A stretch of 64,000 bases of DNA from JBGZFC01 sp964631255. GTDB taxonomy: Bacteria > Bacteroidota > Bacteroidia > Bacteroidales > Dysgonomonadaceae. The position numbers and the translations under genes are program-made. Below the pieces are notes generated by a model that was not told the DNA's origin, did not search any database, and saw only the letters and a program-made list of their open reading frames with translations. The stretch is from NCBI GenBank assembly GCA_964631255.1, contig CAZVWS010000004.1:1-64000 (forward strand). The letters run 5' to 3'. This document shows positions 1-8,826 of this stretch, piece after piece. The stretch's first letter is position 1. Every line of letters starts with the position of its first letter.

Positions 1-61
1 GCTTGAACCAAGGACTCCCTGATTATGAGTCAGGTGCTCTAACCAACTGAGCTATGGGACC
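1..61 (-). tRNA. tRNA-Met (CAT), elongator type, 3' end cut by window edge
   Basis: Read on the minus strand from 61, the sequence starts with a GGTCCCA acceptor arm, then TA, a GCTC/GAGC D-stem and a CCTGA/TCAGG anticodon stem. The seven-base loop is CTCATAA, so the anticodon is CAT. The T-arm begins (GGTTCAAGC) and the window ends before the acceptor 3' strand. The paired first acceptor base and the overall sequence fit elongator tRNA-Met rather than initiator. A tRNA-Ile2 with a lysidine-modified CAT cannot be fully excluded without the missing end. Confidence 0.9.
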
Positions 62-183
62 TGCATAAATCGACATTTTTTGTGTAGTTCTGTCGAAAGC
101 GGGTGCAATATTACTACTTTTTTGGGAAATCTCCAAAAAAAACAACCATAATGTGAAAAATAATCGAAAAAACGGGGGTTTCG

Positions 184-2025
184 CTACGGCTCTATCCAAT
201 CGCCATTGTCTTTGATTAATTGTATCAAACGGTGCACGGCTTCTTCTTGCGGAATATTTTTTTGCACCACCTCTTTTTTCTTGTACAGCGAAATTTTACC
301 TCGCTCGGCTCCCACGTAACCATAATCGGCATCCGCCATTTCGCCAGGTCCGTTCACGATACAACCCATGATACCGATTTTGAGATGTTTGAGATGAGAA
401 AAATGTTGCTTGATGAGCGACACGGTTGTTTGCAAATCAAAAAGAGTGCGTCCGCATCCCGGACAAGAAATAAATTCGGTTTTGGTGGTTCTCACCCTTG
501 CTGCTTGCAAAATGCCCAAAGCATAGGCATCTATTTTGGAAGCATCTATCTCGCCTTTGTTACTCAACATTATCCCGTTTCCAAAACCATCTAAAAGCAA
601 CGTGCCAAAATCTATTCCGGCTTTTACCTGGATATCTTCGTCATTATTCTCGGTGTAACTCCGTTGAAGAATTACCGGAATTTGACAATCGTTGATAAGC
701 AACCGATGAATAAATGCTCGCTGCTCTCCCACTCCGTTGGGATGATTGGTAGTAAGTATCAACACCATATTAGGCTCATTTTTCAGCCTATTTATCATAG
801 GAGCATCGAGCTGCGGATAGGATAGTTTCAGAAATTTTATGGACGCGTTGCAGCGACTTGCTTCGTCCATATTGTCTGCCGTAAACAGAGGAAAACAATT
901 TGCTTGTGGCTCCCACACGTCGAAATCAACAATATATTGGTTTTGTATGGGTAATTGGGCAGCAGTTTTTCGTCCCACATATATATAATCGGGCAAATAG
1001 TTGCTGTCCACTTGTATATCATCGGTTTGGCTTCTGTCTGAAATAACTATTGGCACCTGTTCGCCACCTATATTCGCCACGGCAAAAGTTGTTCTTCTGT
1101 CGGTAGAAAAGGGCGAAAACTGCTCGGATAATATACCATCAATCCGCTCGTGATTTTCTCGTTGGGCAATGTATTGAACTATTTTTTGCGCAACGGGAAT
1201 TTCCAACTCGGGTTCTTCGCTCAACGACACACGAATGGTATCGCCAATGCCGTCGCTCAAAAGCGCTCCGATACCTACTGCCGATTTGATGCGTCCATCT
1301 TCACCGTTTCCGGCTTCGGTAACACCCAAATGTAGCGGGAAGTGCATATCTTCCTTATCCATTGTCGCCACCAACAGACGTACGGCTTTGGTCATGAGCA
1401 GCGTGTTGGAAGCCTTCATGGAGATAACGATTTGGGTGAAATTTTCTGCCACTGCAATGCGCAGATACTCCATGCACGACTCTACCATGCCCTCGGGCGT
1501 ATCGCCATAGCGGCTCATGATGCGGTCGGAAAGTGAACCATGGTTTACCCCAATGCGGATGGCTGTGCCATGCTCTCGACAAATTTGGATGAACGAAACA
1601 AATTTGGTGCGAATTTTTTCTAATTCGGCACTATATTGGGCATCGGTAATCTCTTGGTTGGAGGTGTTTTGTTTATCGACAAAATTTCCCGGATTGATGC
1701 GCACTTTTTCCACTATTCGGGCTGCAGCTTCGGCGGCTCGCGGGTTAAAATGTATATCGGCTGAAAGCGGAGTTTGGTATCCTTTTTGTCGAAGTTCGAA
1801 TTGGATATGTTGCAGGTTTTCGGCTTCGCGCACGCCTTGCGCCGTGAGCCTTACCAATTGCGCTCCGGCTTCTATAACTCGCCGGCATTGGGCAACAGAC
1901 GATGCTGTGTCCAACGTATTGGTATTGGTCATGGTTTGTACCACGATAGGGAAATTACTACCCAACACGATATTACCGATTACTATATCTACGGTTGGAC
2001 GGCGTTTATAATTGAAATAGTCCAT
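184..2025 (-). CDS. ispG: 4-hydroxy-3-methylbut-2-enyl diphosphate synthase (IspG/GcpE), long form
   Basis: Penultimate enzyme of the non-mevalonate isoprenoid pathway: a 4Fe-4S enzyme that reductively converts MEcPP to HMBPP in the cytoplasm. The 613-residue product starts with the TIM-barrel part (residues 1-280). A large middle insert separates this from the C-terminal iron-sulfur domain, where the three cluster ligands are visible as Cys521 and Cys524 (SCPGCG) and Cys555 (GCIVNGPGE), followed by the conserved Glu. The E. coli enzyme is about 370 residues. The 600-residue form with the insert is the type known from plants, chlamydiae and Bacteroidota. The ATG at 2025 gives MDYFNYKRRPT, a usual N-terminus for this form. 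It lies 17 nt downstream of the glyoxalase gene and probably shares its transcript. Confidence 0.97.
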   Translation of the reverse strand: MDYFNYKRRPTVDIVIGNIVLGSNFPIVVQTMTNTNTLDTASSVAQCRRVIEAGAQLVRLTAQGVREAENLQHIQFELRQKGYQTPLSADIHFNPRAAEAAARIVEKVRINPGNFVDKQNTSNQEITDAQYSAELEKIRTKFVSFIQICREHGTAIRIGVNHGSLSDRIMSRYGDTPEGMVESCMEYLRIAVAENFTQIVISMKASNTLLMTKAVRLLVATMDKEDMHFPLHLGVTEAGNGEDGRIKSAVGIGALLSDGIGDTIRVSLSEEPELEIPVAQKIVQYIAQRENHERIDGILSEQFSPFSTDRRTTFAVANIGGEQVPIVISDRSQTDDIQVDSNYLPDYIYVGRKTAAQLPIQNQYIVDFDVWEPQANCFPLFTADNMDEASRCNASIKFLKLSYPQLDAPMINRLKNEPNMVLILTTNHPNGVGEQRAFIHRLLINDCQIPVILQRSYTENNDEDIQVKAGIDFGTLLLDGFGNGIMLSNKGEIDASKIDAYALGILQAARVRTTKTEFISCPGCGRTLFDLQTTVSLIKQHFSHLKHLKIGIMGCIVNGPGEMADADYGYVGAERGKISLYKKKEVVQKNIPQEEAVHRLIQLIKDNGDWIEP

Positions 2026-2042
2026 TTTTTACTTTAAAAAAA

Positions 2043-2423
2043 TTATTTCTTCAAAGGTAATACTTCTATCCAATATCCGTCGGGATCTACAATAAAATAT
2101 AGCCCCATATCGGTATTTTCGTAGCAAACGCATCCCATTTCTTTGTGAAAAGCACGTGTTTGGACGTAATCGTTAGCAACACGGATGCAAAGGTGCTGCT
2201 CGTTATCTCCCATATTGTAGGCTCTTTCCCAATCTCTGAGCCATGTCAGCTCCAGAGAAAACCCGGTTTCACCATCGCCCAGATAGACCAAGATGAACGA
2301 GCCGTCGGCAGCTTCTTTTCGGCGCACCTCTTTCAGTCCCAACGCTTTGTCGTAAAACTCTAAACTTTTCTGTAAATCGAACACATTTATATTGTAGTGG
2401 TCGAATCTGCTTTTTATTTCCAT
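2043..2423 (-). CDS. Lactoylglutathione lyase-like VOC protein (glyoxalase I family)
   Basis: A 126-residue single-domain vicinal-oxygen-chelate protein. The four metal ligands expected for glyoxalase I are visible as His9 (FDHYNINV), Glu58 (SLELTW), His77 (EQHLCIRV) and Glu120 (YWIEVLP), and the C-terminal DPDGYWIEV block is typical. The family role is isomerisation of the hemithioacetal of methylglyoxal and a thiol to a lactoyl thioester. Bacteroidota often lack glutathione, so the real thiol partner is open. It is followed by ispG after 17 nt and preceded by the MBL hydrolase gene 97 nt upstream, with a palindrome and a 7-bp repeat between. Confidence 0.85.
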   Translation of the reverse strand: MEIKSRFDHYNINVFDLQKSLEFYDKALGLKEVRRKEAADGSFILVYLGDGETGFSLELTWLRDWERAYNMGDNEQHLCIRVANDYVQTRAFHKEMGCVCYENTDMGLYFIVDPDGYWIEVLPLKK

Positions 2424-2440
2424 ATTATTGATAAATTTTC

Positions 2441-2489
2441 AGAGCCAAGAAGCAAGATGTAAGAGACGGAAAGACAAAAATTTTTGTCT
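2441..2489. repeat. Degenerate heptanucleotide repeat followed by an 18-bp perfect palindrome
   Basis: Between 2441 and 2475 five units of seven bases follow each other: AGAGCCA, AGAAGCA, AGATGTA, AGAGACG, GAAAGAC. The last unit runs into AGACAAAAATTTTTGTCT (2472-2489), a perfect 18-bp palindrome without a loop. The unit type is the reverse complement of the CTCTTGG-like units at 4897-4931. The palindrome could be an operator or a weak terminator between the hydrolase and glyoxalase genes. Neither function can be shown from the sequence. Confidence 0.6.
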
Positions 2490-2520
2490 GCATCGGCATA
2501 TTGGCACATTTATATATATT

Positions 2521-3243
2521 TTAAAGTTCAAATGATTGTCCTTTTTCTTTCACTTCCAAATATTTGCAATTTTGCAGTTTGGCAAACGAACCGATAGCGT
2601 TTGCTTTGTCGTAGGCTTCGCCAAAGTGCATGGGCAATAGGTAATCGATAGAAAAACGTTTTATAAACTGCTCCGCACCCAGCATGTAATCGTTGCCCAA
2701 ACGCGGATCGATAGGAAACATTGCCAAAAAAAGTTGGTCCACATTTTCGGCAAGCAATTCCAACTCGCAGAGGAAACAGGTTTCGTAGCCAGAGGCTTCG
2801 GGTTTGGGCACTTCTTCGTTCCAGTGCCAATTGTTGAGGTCGCCGGCATGAAATATTTTTTTCCCTTGTACTTCTATCAGAAAAGAGGCTCCCACATCGG
2901 TAGAACCAAATGCTGTAATTTGCAGATTTTGGTCTTTGTATTTCTCCAATTTATCCAGAAAAACAACTTCTTCGTTACTCATCTGTAAACTATCGGCTAT
3001 CTCTTGGGAGAAGATATAACGGATATTACTTTTGGATACTTTCCAATCCAGAATTTGCGGATTAAAGTGGTCGGCGTGCGAATGGGTGCACAGCACGTAT
3101 AAATCTTTGTTTTGGGTCAAAACATAATCTTCTACCCAAAATCGGTTATCGGCTCTTTTTTCATCTTTGTAGAAGTCGATAATCACCATAAAATCGGGGA
3201 ACTCCAACAAATAACAACTGTGATATATATAGGTTACTTTCAT
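2521..3243 (-). CDS. MBL-fold metal-dependent hydrolase
   Basis: A 240-residue metallo-beta-lactamase-fold protein without a signal peptide. The metal-binding motif is intact as His54, His56, Asp58 and His59 (CTHSHADHF), with a later FHAGDLNNWHW block that supplies further ligands. It begins with strands like those of UlaG-type and related small hydrolases (TYIYHSCYLLEF). The substrate cannot be named; members of this broad family include lactonases, nucleases and thioester hydrolases. It is first in a minus-strand group with the glyoxalase and ispG and divergent from the GH109-type gene. Confidence 0.75.
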   Translation of the reverse strand: MKVTYIYHSCYLLEFPDFMVIIDFYKDEKRADNRFWVEDYVLTQNKDLYVLCTHSHADHFNPQILDWKVSKSNIRYIFSQEIADSLQMSNEEVVFLDKLEKYKDQNLQITAFGSTDVGASFLIEVQGKKIFHAGDLNNWHWNEEVPKPEASGYETCFLCELELLAENVDQLFLAMFPIDPRLGNDYMLGAEQFIKRFSIDYLLPMHFGEAYDKANAIGSFAKLQNCKYLEVKEKGQSFEL

Positions 3244-3416
3244 TTCTAACTTGTTTATCTTAATAACAATTTCGCGACAAAAAGTTCAAATCTTTTCGTA
3301 TAAAATTTGATAAAAACAAGTAAAACAGTATTTTTGTGGGATTAATTTCTATCGCTTTATTGAAAATATAGAATTTTGCACATTGCAATGCACACGAAAC
3401 AATATTTTTTACGAAA

Positions 3417-4811
3417 ATGAATACATCCAGACGAAATTTTTTGAAAACTGCCGCCTTAGCCACCGCAGGATTGGCAACCTCATCTATGGCGGACTCAAAA
3501 ACACCATCCAACCTTTTTAGTGGTAAAACGGTGAAATCTAAAAAGGACGACAAAATAAAAGTGGGCTTCATCGGTACGGGATTTCGCTCGCAAGAGCATT
3601 TCAACAATATCTTGTCGTTTCCCGACACAGAAGTAACGGCTATATGCGACATTTCGGATTTCTCCATAAACATGACAAAGGAGACTTTCAAGAGAAGAGA
3701 GAAACCGATGCCAAAAATTTACCAAGGCGGCGATTTGGAATACGAAAAAATGTTGCGAAACGAAGCGTTTGACGTGGTCATTATTTCGAGTCCGTGGGAG
3801 TGGCACGTGCCTATGGCGGTTGCTTCTATGAATGCCGGCGTGCCATACGTGGGGCTGGAGGTATCGGCTGCCAACACCATGCAAGAGTGTTGGGATTTGG
3901 TTGACACATCGGAGAAAACAGGTGCAAACCTGATGATTTTGGAAAACGTGTGCTACCGTCGCGACGCGATGGCTGCCCTAAAAATGGTGCGAGAAGGCGT
4001 TTTCGGGGAGGTTATTCACTGTCGGTGCGGATACGAGCACGACTTGCGCAACGTGAAATTCAACGATGGCAAAAGTTACTCGCACGTGCCCGGCACAGAG
4101 CTAAAAATGGGCGAAGGTGCTATTGGCGAAGCCGTTTGGCGCACATTCCACTCCATAGAACGTAACGGCGATTTGTACCCGACACACGGCATAGGGCCGG
4201 TGGGTAATTGGTTAGATATCAACTATGGAAATCGTTTCCTATCGCTTTCGGCAATGGCAACCAAAAGTAGAGGTTTGCACAAATATATTGTAGATAACGG
4301 CGGTTCGAATCATCCATATAGCAATATCCAATTTAAACTGGGCGATATAGTTACTTCTATGATAAACACGGTACGCGGCGAAACCATTATCGTAACGCAC
4401 GACACCAATTCACCCCGCCCCTATTCATTGGGATTCCGACTGCAAGGCACACAAGGATTGTGGTACAACGATGGCGATACCGTTCATATCGAGGGCAAAA
4501 GCAAAGCCCACCGATGGGACAAATCGTCCGATTGGTTCACACAATACGACCACCCGCTTTGGCAACAACATGGCGATGCGGCACAAAATGCCGGACATGG
4601 TGGCATGGACTATATCATGATGGTAGATTTCTTTAACGCCATTCGTCAGAACAAACCCGCGCCACTTGACTGTTACGATGCGGCAGCTTGGAGTGCCATT
4701 TCTGCCTTGTCGGAAGAATCCATCGCCGGAGGCGGAAAAGTGGTAAATTTCCCCGATTTTACTCGTGGCAAATGGATAAACAGGAAACCACATTTCGCGT
4801 TGCATAAATAA
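3417..4811 (+). CDS. Gfo/Idh/MocA-fold protein of the GH109 type (alpha-N-acetylgalactosaminidase family)
   Basis: A 464-residue exported protein. The N-terminus carries a twin-arginine motif (SRRNFLK, residues 4-10) followed by an alanine-rich stretch, so export by the Tat pathway is expected, as fits an enzyme with a bound cofactor. A Rossmann fold starts near residue 48 (VGFIGTGFRSQEHF). Blocks NVCYRRDAMAALKMVREG and LYPTHGIGPVGNWL are characteristic of GH109, which removes alpha-linked GalNAc by an NAD-dependent mechanism. The length fits the family. Many Tat-exported homologues in Bacteroidota have not been tested, so the substrate is inferred. With the fucosidase further right it hints at use of host-type or other complex glycans. 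Confidence 0.8.
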   Translation: MNTSRRNFLKTAALATAGLATSSMADSKTPSNLFSGKTVKSKKDDKIKVGFIGTGFRSQEHFNNILSFPDTEVTAICDISDFSINMTKETFKRREKPMPKIYQGGDLEYEKMLRNEAFDVVIISSPWEWHVPMAVASMNAGVPYVGLEVSAANTMQECWDLVDTSEKTGANLMILENVCYRRDAMAALKMVREGVFGEVIHCRCGYEHDLRNVKFNDGKSYSHVPGTELKMGEGAIGEAVWRTFHSIERNGDLYPTHGIGPVGNWLDINYGNRFLSLSAMATKSRGLHKYIVDNGGSNHPYSNIQFKLGDIVTSMINTVRGETIIVTHDTNSPRPYSLGFRLQGTQGLWYNDGDTVHIEGKSKAHRWDKSSDWFTQYDHPLWQQHGDAAQNAGHGGMDYIMMVDFFNAIRQNKPAPLDCYDAAAWSAISALSEESIAGGGKVVNFPDFTRGKWINRKPHFALHK

Positions 4812-4841
4812 AGAATTTCGAGACATAAGCAGGTGATTATA

Positions 4842-4931
4842 GTCCGGAGACGGAAGTCCGAAGTAGCTCAACAAGTGGTAAACATTTCAGAAAGAAGTCT
4901 TGACTTCTGTCTCTTGGCTCTTGTCTCTTAA
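4842..4931. repeat. Degenerate heptanucleotide (7-bp period) repeats
   Basis: Two runs with a period of seven bases lie between the GH109-type gene and the epimerase. The first (4842-4862) reads GTCCGGA, GACGGAA, GTCCGAA. The second (4897-4931) reads GTCTTGA, CTTCTGT, CTCTTGG, CTCTTGT, CTCTTAA. The second run is of the same kind as 2441-2475 in the opposite orientation (both contain AGAGCCAAGA or its complement). The run ends five bases before the epimerase start at 4936, so it may form most of that gene's 5' leader. Confidence 0.6.
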
Positions 4932-4935
4932 AATT

Positions 4936-5988
4936 ATGAACGATATGAAAAAAACAAATGTGCTGCTTACAGGCGCCTCGGGAAGTGTGGGTTTTGAAGC
5001 GCTTAAGCAGTTGATAGCCCGCATCGACGATTTTAATATTACGGTTTTCGATTTGAAAAATCCGCGAGCGGAAAAACTTTTTGAGCCGTACAAAAATTCC
5101 ATCCAAATAATTTATGGCGATATCACGAACCCTGCCGATACGATGGAAGCGTGCAAAAATCAGGATTACGTGATTCATCTGGCTGCACTGATTCCACCCA
5201 AAGCCGATGAGTTACCCGAATTGGCAAGAAAAATAAACACGGAAGGGACACGCCATTTGGTAAAAAATTTGGAAACATATTCCCCAAATGCTTTTTTGGC
5301 GTATAGTTCATCGGTTTCGGTGTATGGCGATAGGGTAAAAAATCCGCTCATTTATGTTACTGACCCGTTAAATCCTTCGCCCGGCGATTTTTATGCTACA
5401 ACCAAAATTGCTTCGGAAGAAATTATCAGAAACTGCAACCTCGATTGGACAATTTTTCGTTTATCTGCCATTATGGGTGCCAACAATCACAAAATCAGTG
5501 CTCTCATGTTTCACATGCCGTTGGATACACCCATCGAAATTACCACTCCCGACGATACGGCTCGTGCTTTTGTGCATGCCGCACATAAAAAGGAGGAACT
5601 CAATAAGCGGATTTTCAACCTGGGAGGAGGAGAAAAAAACCGGATTATTTACCGCGATTTATTGGCTGAGAATTTCCGAATATTTGGTTTAGGTAAATTT
5701 AATCTTCCCGAAATGTCGTTTGCCAAGCAAAATTTTCATTGCGGATATTATGCCGATGGCGACGAACTGGAGAAAATTGTGCATTTTCGCAACGACACCA
5801 TCCAAACTTATTTAGAGAAAGTAAGTGCCGGTGTACCTTCCATACAACGATTTGCCACTAAACTAATTGCCCCGATTGCAAAAAAAATTATCTTGCGACA
5901 ATCGGAGCCGTGGCAAGCGTATAAAGCAAAAGACAGGGAAAAAATGATGCATTATTTTGGGGAAACTATCCACACAGAACAAAAATAG
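4936..5988 (+). CDS. NAD(P)-dependent epimerase/dehydratase family protein
   Basis: A 350-residue extended short-chain dehydrogenase. The nucleotide-binding motif is near the start (LLTGASGSVGFEALKQL), the Asp closing beta-2 follows (VFDLKNP), and the active site reads SSSVSVYGD then FYATTKIASE, giving the YxxxK pair. The substrate is not recognisable; relatives act on nucleotide sugars, steroids or flavonoid-like ketones. An upstream in-frame ATG at 4900 would read through the heptanucleotide repeat, so the start is placed at 4936; the ATG at 4945 (MKKTNVLL) is equally possible. It lies alone between the repeat and the aquaporin gene. Confidence 0.75.
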   Translation: MNDMKKTNVLLTGASGSVGFEALKQLIARIDDFNITVFDLKNPRAEKLFEPYKNSIQIIYGDITNPADTMEACKNQDYVIHLAALIPPKADELPELARKINTEGTRHLVKNLETYSPNAFLAYSSSVSVYGDRVKNPLIYVTDPLNPSPGDFYATTKIASEEIIRNCNLDWTIFRLSAIMGANNHKISALMFHMPLDTPIEITTPDDTARAFVHAAHKKEELNKRIFNLGGGEKNRIIYRDLLAENFRIFGLGKFNLPEMSFAKQNFHCGYYADGDELEKIVHFRNDTIQTYLEKVSAGVPSIQRFATKLIAPIAKKIILRQSEPWQAYKAKDREKMMHYFGETIHTEQK

Positions 5989-6068
5989 GAGGCAAGTTGA
6001 TTGTTTCTTGGTTTTGTTTTATTTACTTTGTATTCTAAATTATCTCAATTTTAATCAATAAAAAAGTT

Positions 6069-6740
6069 ATGAAGAAGTATTTAGCAGAAATGATTGGTAC
6101 AATGGTACTGGTTTTAATGGGCTGTGGAGCAGCCGTATTTGCAGGTGCAGGACAACCTTTTGATCCCGTTGGCACATTGGGTGTAGCATTTGCATTTGGT
6201 CTTTCGGTGGTTGCCATGGCTTATGCTATTGGCAGTATTTCGGGCTGTCATATCAATCCGGCAATCACACTTGCTGTTTTGTTGAGTGGCAGAATGAGTG
6301 GTAAAGATGCCGGCATGTATATGGTATTTCAATTTATCGGAGCTCTTATCGGCTCTTCCATTTTGTGGTTTTTGGCAAAAGATTCGGGTTCTACAACCAC
6401 ATTAACCGGTGCAAACAACTTTGCCGACGGGCAAATGGGTGTTGCTTTTGTTGCCGAATTGGTATTCACCTTTATTTTTGTATTGGTAGTTTTGGGCGTT
6501 ACCGCTAAAAACGGATTGAACAAATTTGCAGGCTTAGCTATTGGTTTGGCATTGGTATTGGTACACATTGTTTGTATTCCAATTACCGGCACATCGGTAA
6601 ACCCCGCTCGTAGCTTCGGTCCCGCCATATTTGAAGGTGGTGCTGCACTTGCCAATTTGTGGTTGTTTATCGTAGCTCCGTTCATTGGTGCAGCCATAGC
6701 TGCCCTTGTTTGGAAAGGAATTACAGTAGAAAACGACTAA
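6069..6740 (+). CDS. aqpZ: Aquaporin Z (MIP family water channel)
   Basis: A 223-residue inner-membrane protein with six hydrophobic segments and the two NPA half-helices, at residues 63-65 (HINPA) and 178-180 (SVNPARS). The selectivity-filter residues of E. coli AqpZ are all present: Phe43, His166, Thr175 and Arg181. This argues for a water channel rather than a glycerol facilitator, where the Phe and His are replaced by smaller residues. It appears to be a single-gene unit closed by the hairpin at 6783-6829. Confidence 0.93.
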   Translation: MKKYLAEMIGTMVLVLMGCGAAVFAGAGQPFDPVGTLGVAFAFGLSVVAMAYAIGSISGCHINPAITLAVLLSGRMSGKDAGMYMVFQFIGALIGSSILWFLAKDSGSTTTLTGANNFADGQMGVAFVAELVFTFIFVLVVLGVTAKNGLNKFAGLAIGLALVLVHIVCIPITGTSVNPARSFGPAIFEGGAALANLWLFIVAPFIGAAIAALVWKGITVEND

Positions 6741-6782
6741 GAAACAAAGAGAAACAGTTCTCGAAGAGACTTTTCATAGAAC

Positions 6783-6829
6783 AAAAAAAACGGACGGATA
6801 GTTGCAATCAACCATTCGCCCGTTTTTTA
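6783..6829. terminator. Bidirectional rho-independent terminator
   Basis: AAAAACGG-A-CG pairs with CG-C-CCGTTTTT around a loop of about 20 nt. It has an A-tract on the left and a T-tract on the right, so it can work for aqpZ on the plus strand and for the convergent gene at 6853-7587 on the minus strand. Confidence 0.75.
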
Positions 6830-6852
6830 TTGTTCAGTATTATCAGACTACA

Positions 6853-7587
6853 TTACCAATTGTAGGCAACGCCAACGTTGGCATCAAATAATGCATGATC
6901 AGGCATTACCATCACATCCAAACCGGCAAGCAAATTCCATCGTTTGTGAGCAAAGAAACGCACCGATGCACCGGGAGCAGCAACAAAAACAGCGTCTCCG
7001 TTGACAGTGCCATAATCTGATGAAGAGAGCACAGGCGTTATCATCCCGATTAGCAAACGGGGAGTAAAAATAATTTTTTCGTTGCGGGTAGAAAATGAGT
7101 AAGAAGGACCAGCCATTATGTAACCAAGTGAAAGTGTACCGGAAGAATAAGAGGATGTGTTTATTCCCTGATAATCACTTGAAGTAGTGATATCTACCGG
7201 AAATGCATGAGCACCCCATTTTAGTGAACCACCCCACCCGCTTTGAGCAGCTATATTTAGCTCTGCCAAATTGAGATGAAAACCCAAACCCAGTGCAGTA
7301 TCAAACGAAGCTCCCATATTCAAGGCAACATAGTTGTAACGTTTTTTAGTTGGCTTTGAAATAGTGGATTTAGAAGTTTTGTGTACTTCGTTTGCGTCAT
7401 AAACCATGACGCTCCCGTCTGTCGTTTGGATAAAGATACGTTCATTGGAGCTGTTTTCTAAAATTTCTCCTCTGATAATCGAACCGTTTTTTAGATAAAC
7501 GGCATCATCTGTTTGTTTTTTTTCTTGTGCAAAAACCACGTTAAAAGTAGCAAGGAATACCATTGCCAAAAGTAACATTTTTTTCAT
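6853..7587 (-). CDS. Exported outer-membrane beta-barrel-like protein, unknown function
   Basis: The product has 244 residues from the ATG at 7587, which starts a clear signal peptide (MKKMLLLAMV, cleavage expected after FNVVFA near residue 20). A further upstream ATG at 7626 would place 13 residues before the signal and is less likely. Residues 27-70 resemble the short beta-rich module seen in Bacteroidota proteins that report on a gene name such as 'SH3-like' (VYLKNGSIIRGEILE). The rest alternates hydrophobic and polar residues in strands and ends in aromatic VGVAYNW, as outer-membrane barrels do. No enzyme motif is visible. Confidence 0.6.
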   Translation of the reverse strand: MKKMLLLAMVFLATFNVVFAQEKKQTDDAVYLKNGSIIRGEILENSSNERIFIQTTDGSVMVYDANEVHKTSKSTISKPTKKRYNYVALNMGASFDTALGLGFHLNLAELNIAAQSGWGGSLKWGAHAFPVDITTSSDYQGINTSSYSSGTLSLGYIMAGPSYSFSTRNEKIIFTPRLLIGMITPVLSSSDYGTVNGDAVFVAAPGASVRFFAHKRWNLLAGLDVMVMPDHALFDANVGVAYNW

Positions 7588-7733
7588 AATTTGTAGTATA
7601 AATTTCAGCGAGTGAACCCTTCTCACGGATGGTTATTAATAAAACGTAAGCGAGGGTTCAAAAAAAGAATAAGGCTACACACAAAAATGGTAACCCAATT
7701 ATTCGTTTCGCTTTCCTATTCAACAAATCGCCA

Positions 7734-7741
7734 CAAAAGTA
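7734..7741 (-). promoter_or_regulatory. Possible -7 element for the 6853-7587 gene
   Basis: Read on the minus strand this is TACTTTTG, an exact match to the Bacteroidota -7 consensus TAnnTTTG. No good -33 TTTG lies 19 nt upstream, and the leader would be about 140 nt, so support is modest. Confidence 0.4.
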
Positions 7742-7792
7742 GCCCTTTTTCCTGAAAAATAGGCTATAAAGTAGATATTTGTATCTTTTTTG

Positions 7793-7822
7793 TTTGGATA
7801 TTGCACATTTTTTGTATTTTTG
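7793..7822 (+). promoter_or_regulatory. fabI promoter (Bacteroidota type)
   Basis: TTTG at 7793-7796, an 18-nt spacer, then TATTTTTG at 7815-7822. Both boxes match the sigma-A consensus of the phylum. The expected start of transcription near 7829 leaves a leader of about 27 nt before the fabI ATG at 7856. Confidence 0.7.
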
Positions 7823-7855
7823 TGCAACAATTATTCATCAAAACGAAAATTAAAA

Positions 7856-8713
7856 ATGAATCACAACTTATTGAAAGGAAAAAGAGGCATCATTTTTGGT
7901 GCGTTAAACGATATGTCGATCGCTTGGAAAGTAGCCGAGCGTGCCGTGGAAGAGGGTGCAATAATTACACTATCCAACACACCGGTTGCTGTTCGTATGG
8001 GCGATACTGCCAAACTTGGCGAAAAACTCAATGCCGAAATTTTGCCTGCCGATGCTACCAACGTGGAAGATTTGGAGATGGTTTTTACCAAATCGATGGA
8101 AATTTTGGGTGGAAAAATTGATTTCGTCCTGCACTCCATCGGCATGTCGCCCAACGTTAGAAAAAAACGTACTTACGATGATTTGGACTACGATATGTTG
8201 TCGAAAACACTCGATATTTCAGCTATCTCGTTTCATAAAATATTGCAAGTTGCCCGCAAATTGGATGCCATTGAACAAGGCGGTTCTATGCTGGCACTCA
8301 CATATATAGCTGCACAACGTGTTTTTTACGGATACAACGATATGGCAGATGCCAAAGCGCTGCTCGAATCCATTACACGCAGTTTCGGCTATATTTATGG
8401 TCGCGAAAAAGGAGTGCGTGTAAATACCATTTCGCAATCGCCCACCATGACCACAGCCGGAAGCGGCGTGAAAGGAATGGAGGACTTGATGGATTTTGCA
8501 GAGCGCATGTCGCCAATTGGTAATGCCAGTGCCGACGAATGTGCCGATTACTGTATCGTGATGTTTTCTGACCTCACCCGAAAAGTTACCATGCAAAATC
8601 TGTACAACGATGGCGGGTTCTCCAGCATGGGCATGAGCTTGCGCGCCATGAAGCAGTACAGCAACGGATTGGAAGAATATAAAGACGATAACGGAAAAGT
8701 AGTTTACGGATAA
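7856..8713 (+). CDS. fabI: Enoyl-[acyl-carrier-protein] reductase (NADH), FabI
   Basis: Catalyses the last reduction of each fatty acid elongation cycle, using NADH to reduce trans-2-enoyl-ACP. The 285-residue protein has the classical FabI active site: Tyr150, Tyr160 and Lys167 in LTYIAAQRVFYGYNDMADAK, matching E. coli Tyr146, Tyr156 and Lys163. The nucleotide loop IIFGALNDMSIAWK has the spacing typical of FabI. An upstream in-frame ATG at 7790 lies before the promoter boxes and would add a non-homologous tail, so the start is at 7856. It is a single-gene unit with its own promoter and terminator, outside the pigment cluster. Confidence 0.96.
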   Translation: MNHNLLKGKRGIIFGALNDMSIAWKVAERAVEEGAIITLSNTPVAVRMGDTAKLGEKLNAEILPADATNVEDLEMVFTKSMEILGGKIDFVLHSIGMSPNVRKKRTYDDLDYDMLSKTLDISAISFHKILQVARKLDAIEQGGSMLALTYIAAQRVFYGYNDMADAKALLESITRSFGYIYGREKGVRVNTISQSPTMTTAGSGVKGMEDLMDFAERMSPIGNASADECADYCIVMFSDLTRKVTMQNLYNDGGFSSMGMSLRAMKQYSNGLEEYKDDNGKVVYG

Positions 8714-8784
8714 ATTCCTTCCTCCTCCCCGGTAAAAAAAATTTGAATTAGTAAAAAAAATACTTTTTATAATTTTTCTTTTTT

Positions 8785-8822
8785 AAAAAATAGCTTCAGT
8801 TTTAGGATTGAAGTTATTTTTT
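8785..8822 (+). terminator. fabI terminator hairpin
   Basis: AAAAAATAGCTTCA (8785-8798) pairs over 14 positions with TGAAGTTATTTTTT (8809-8822), with one G-T wobble and a 10-nt loop. The right arm ends in a T-tract. It ends four bases before the -7 box of the next gene. Confidence 0.75.
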
Positions 8823-8826
8823 TATA

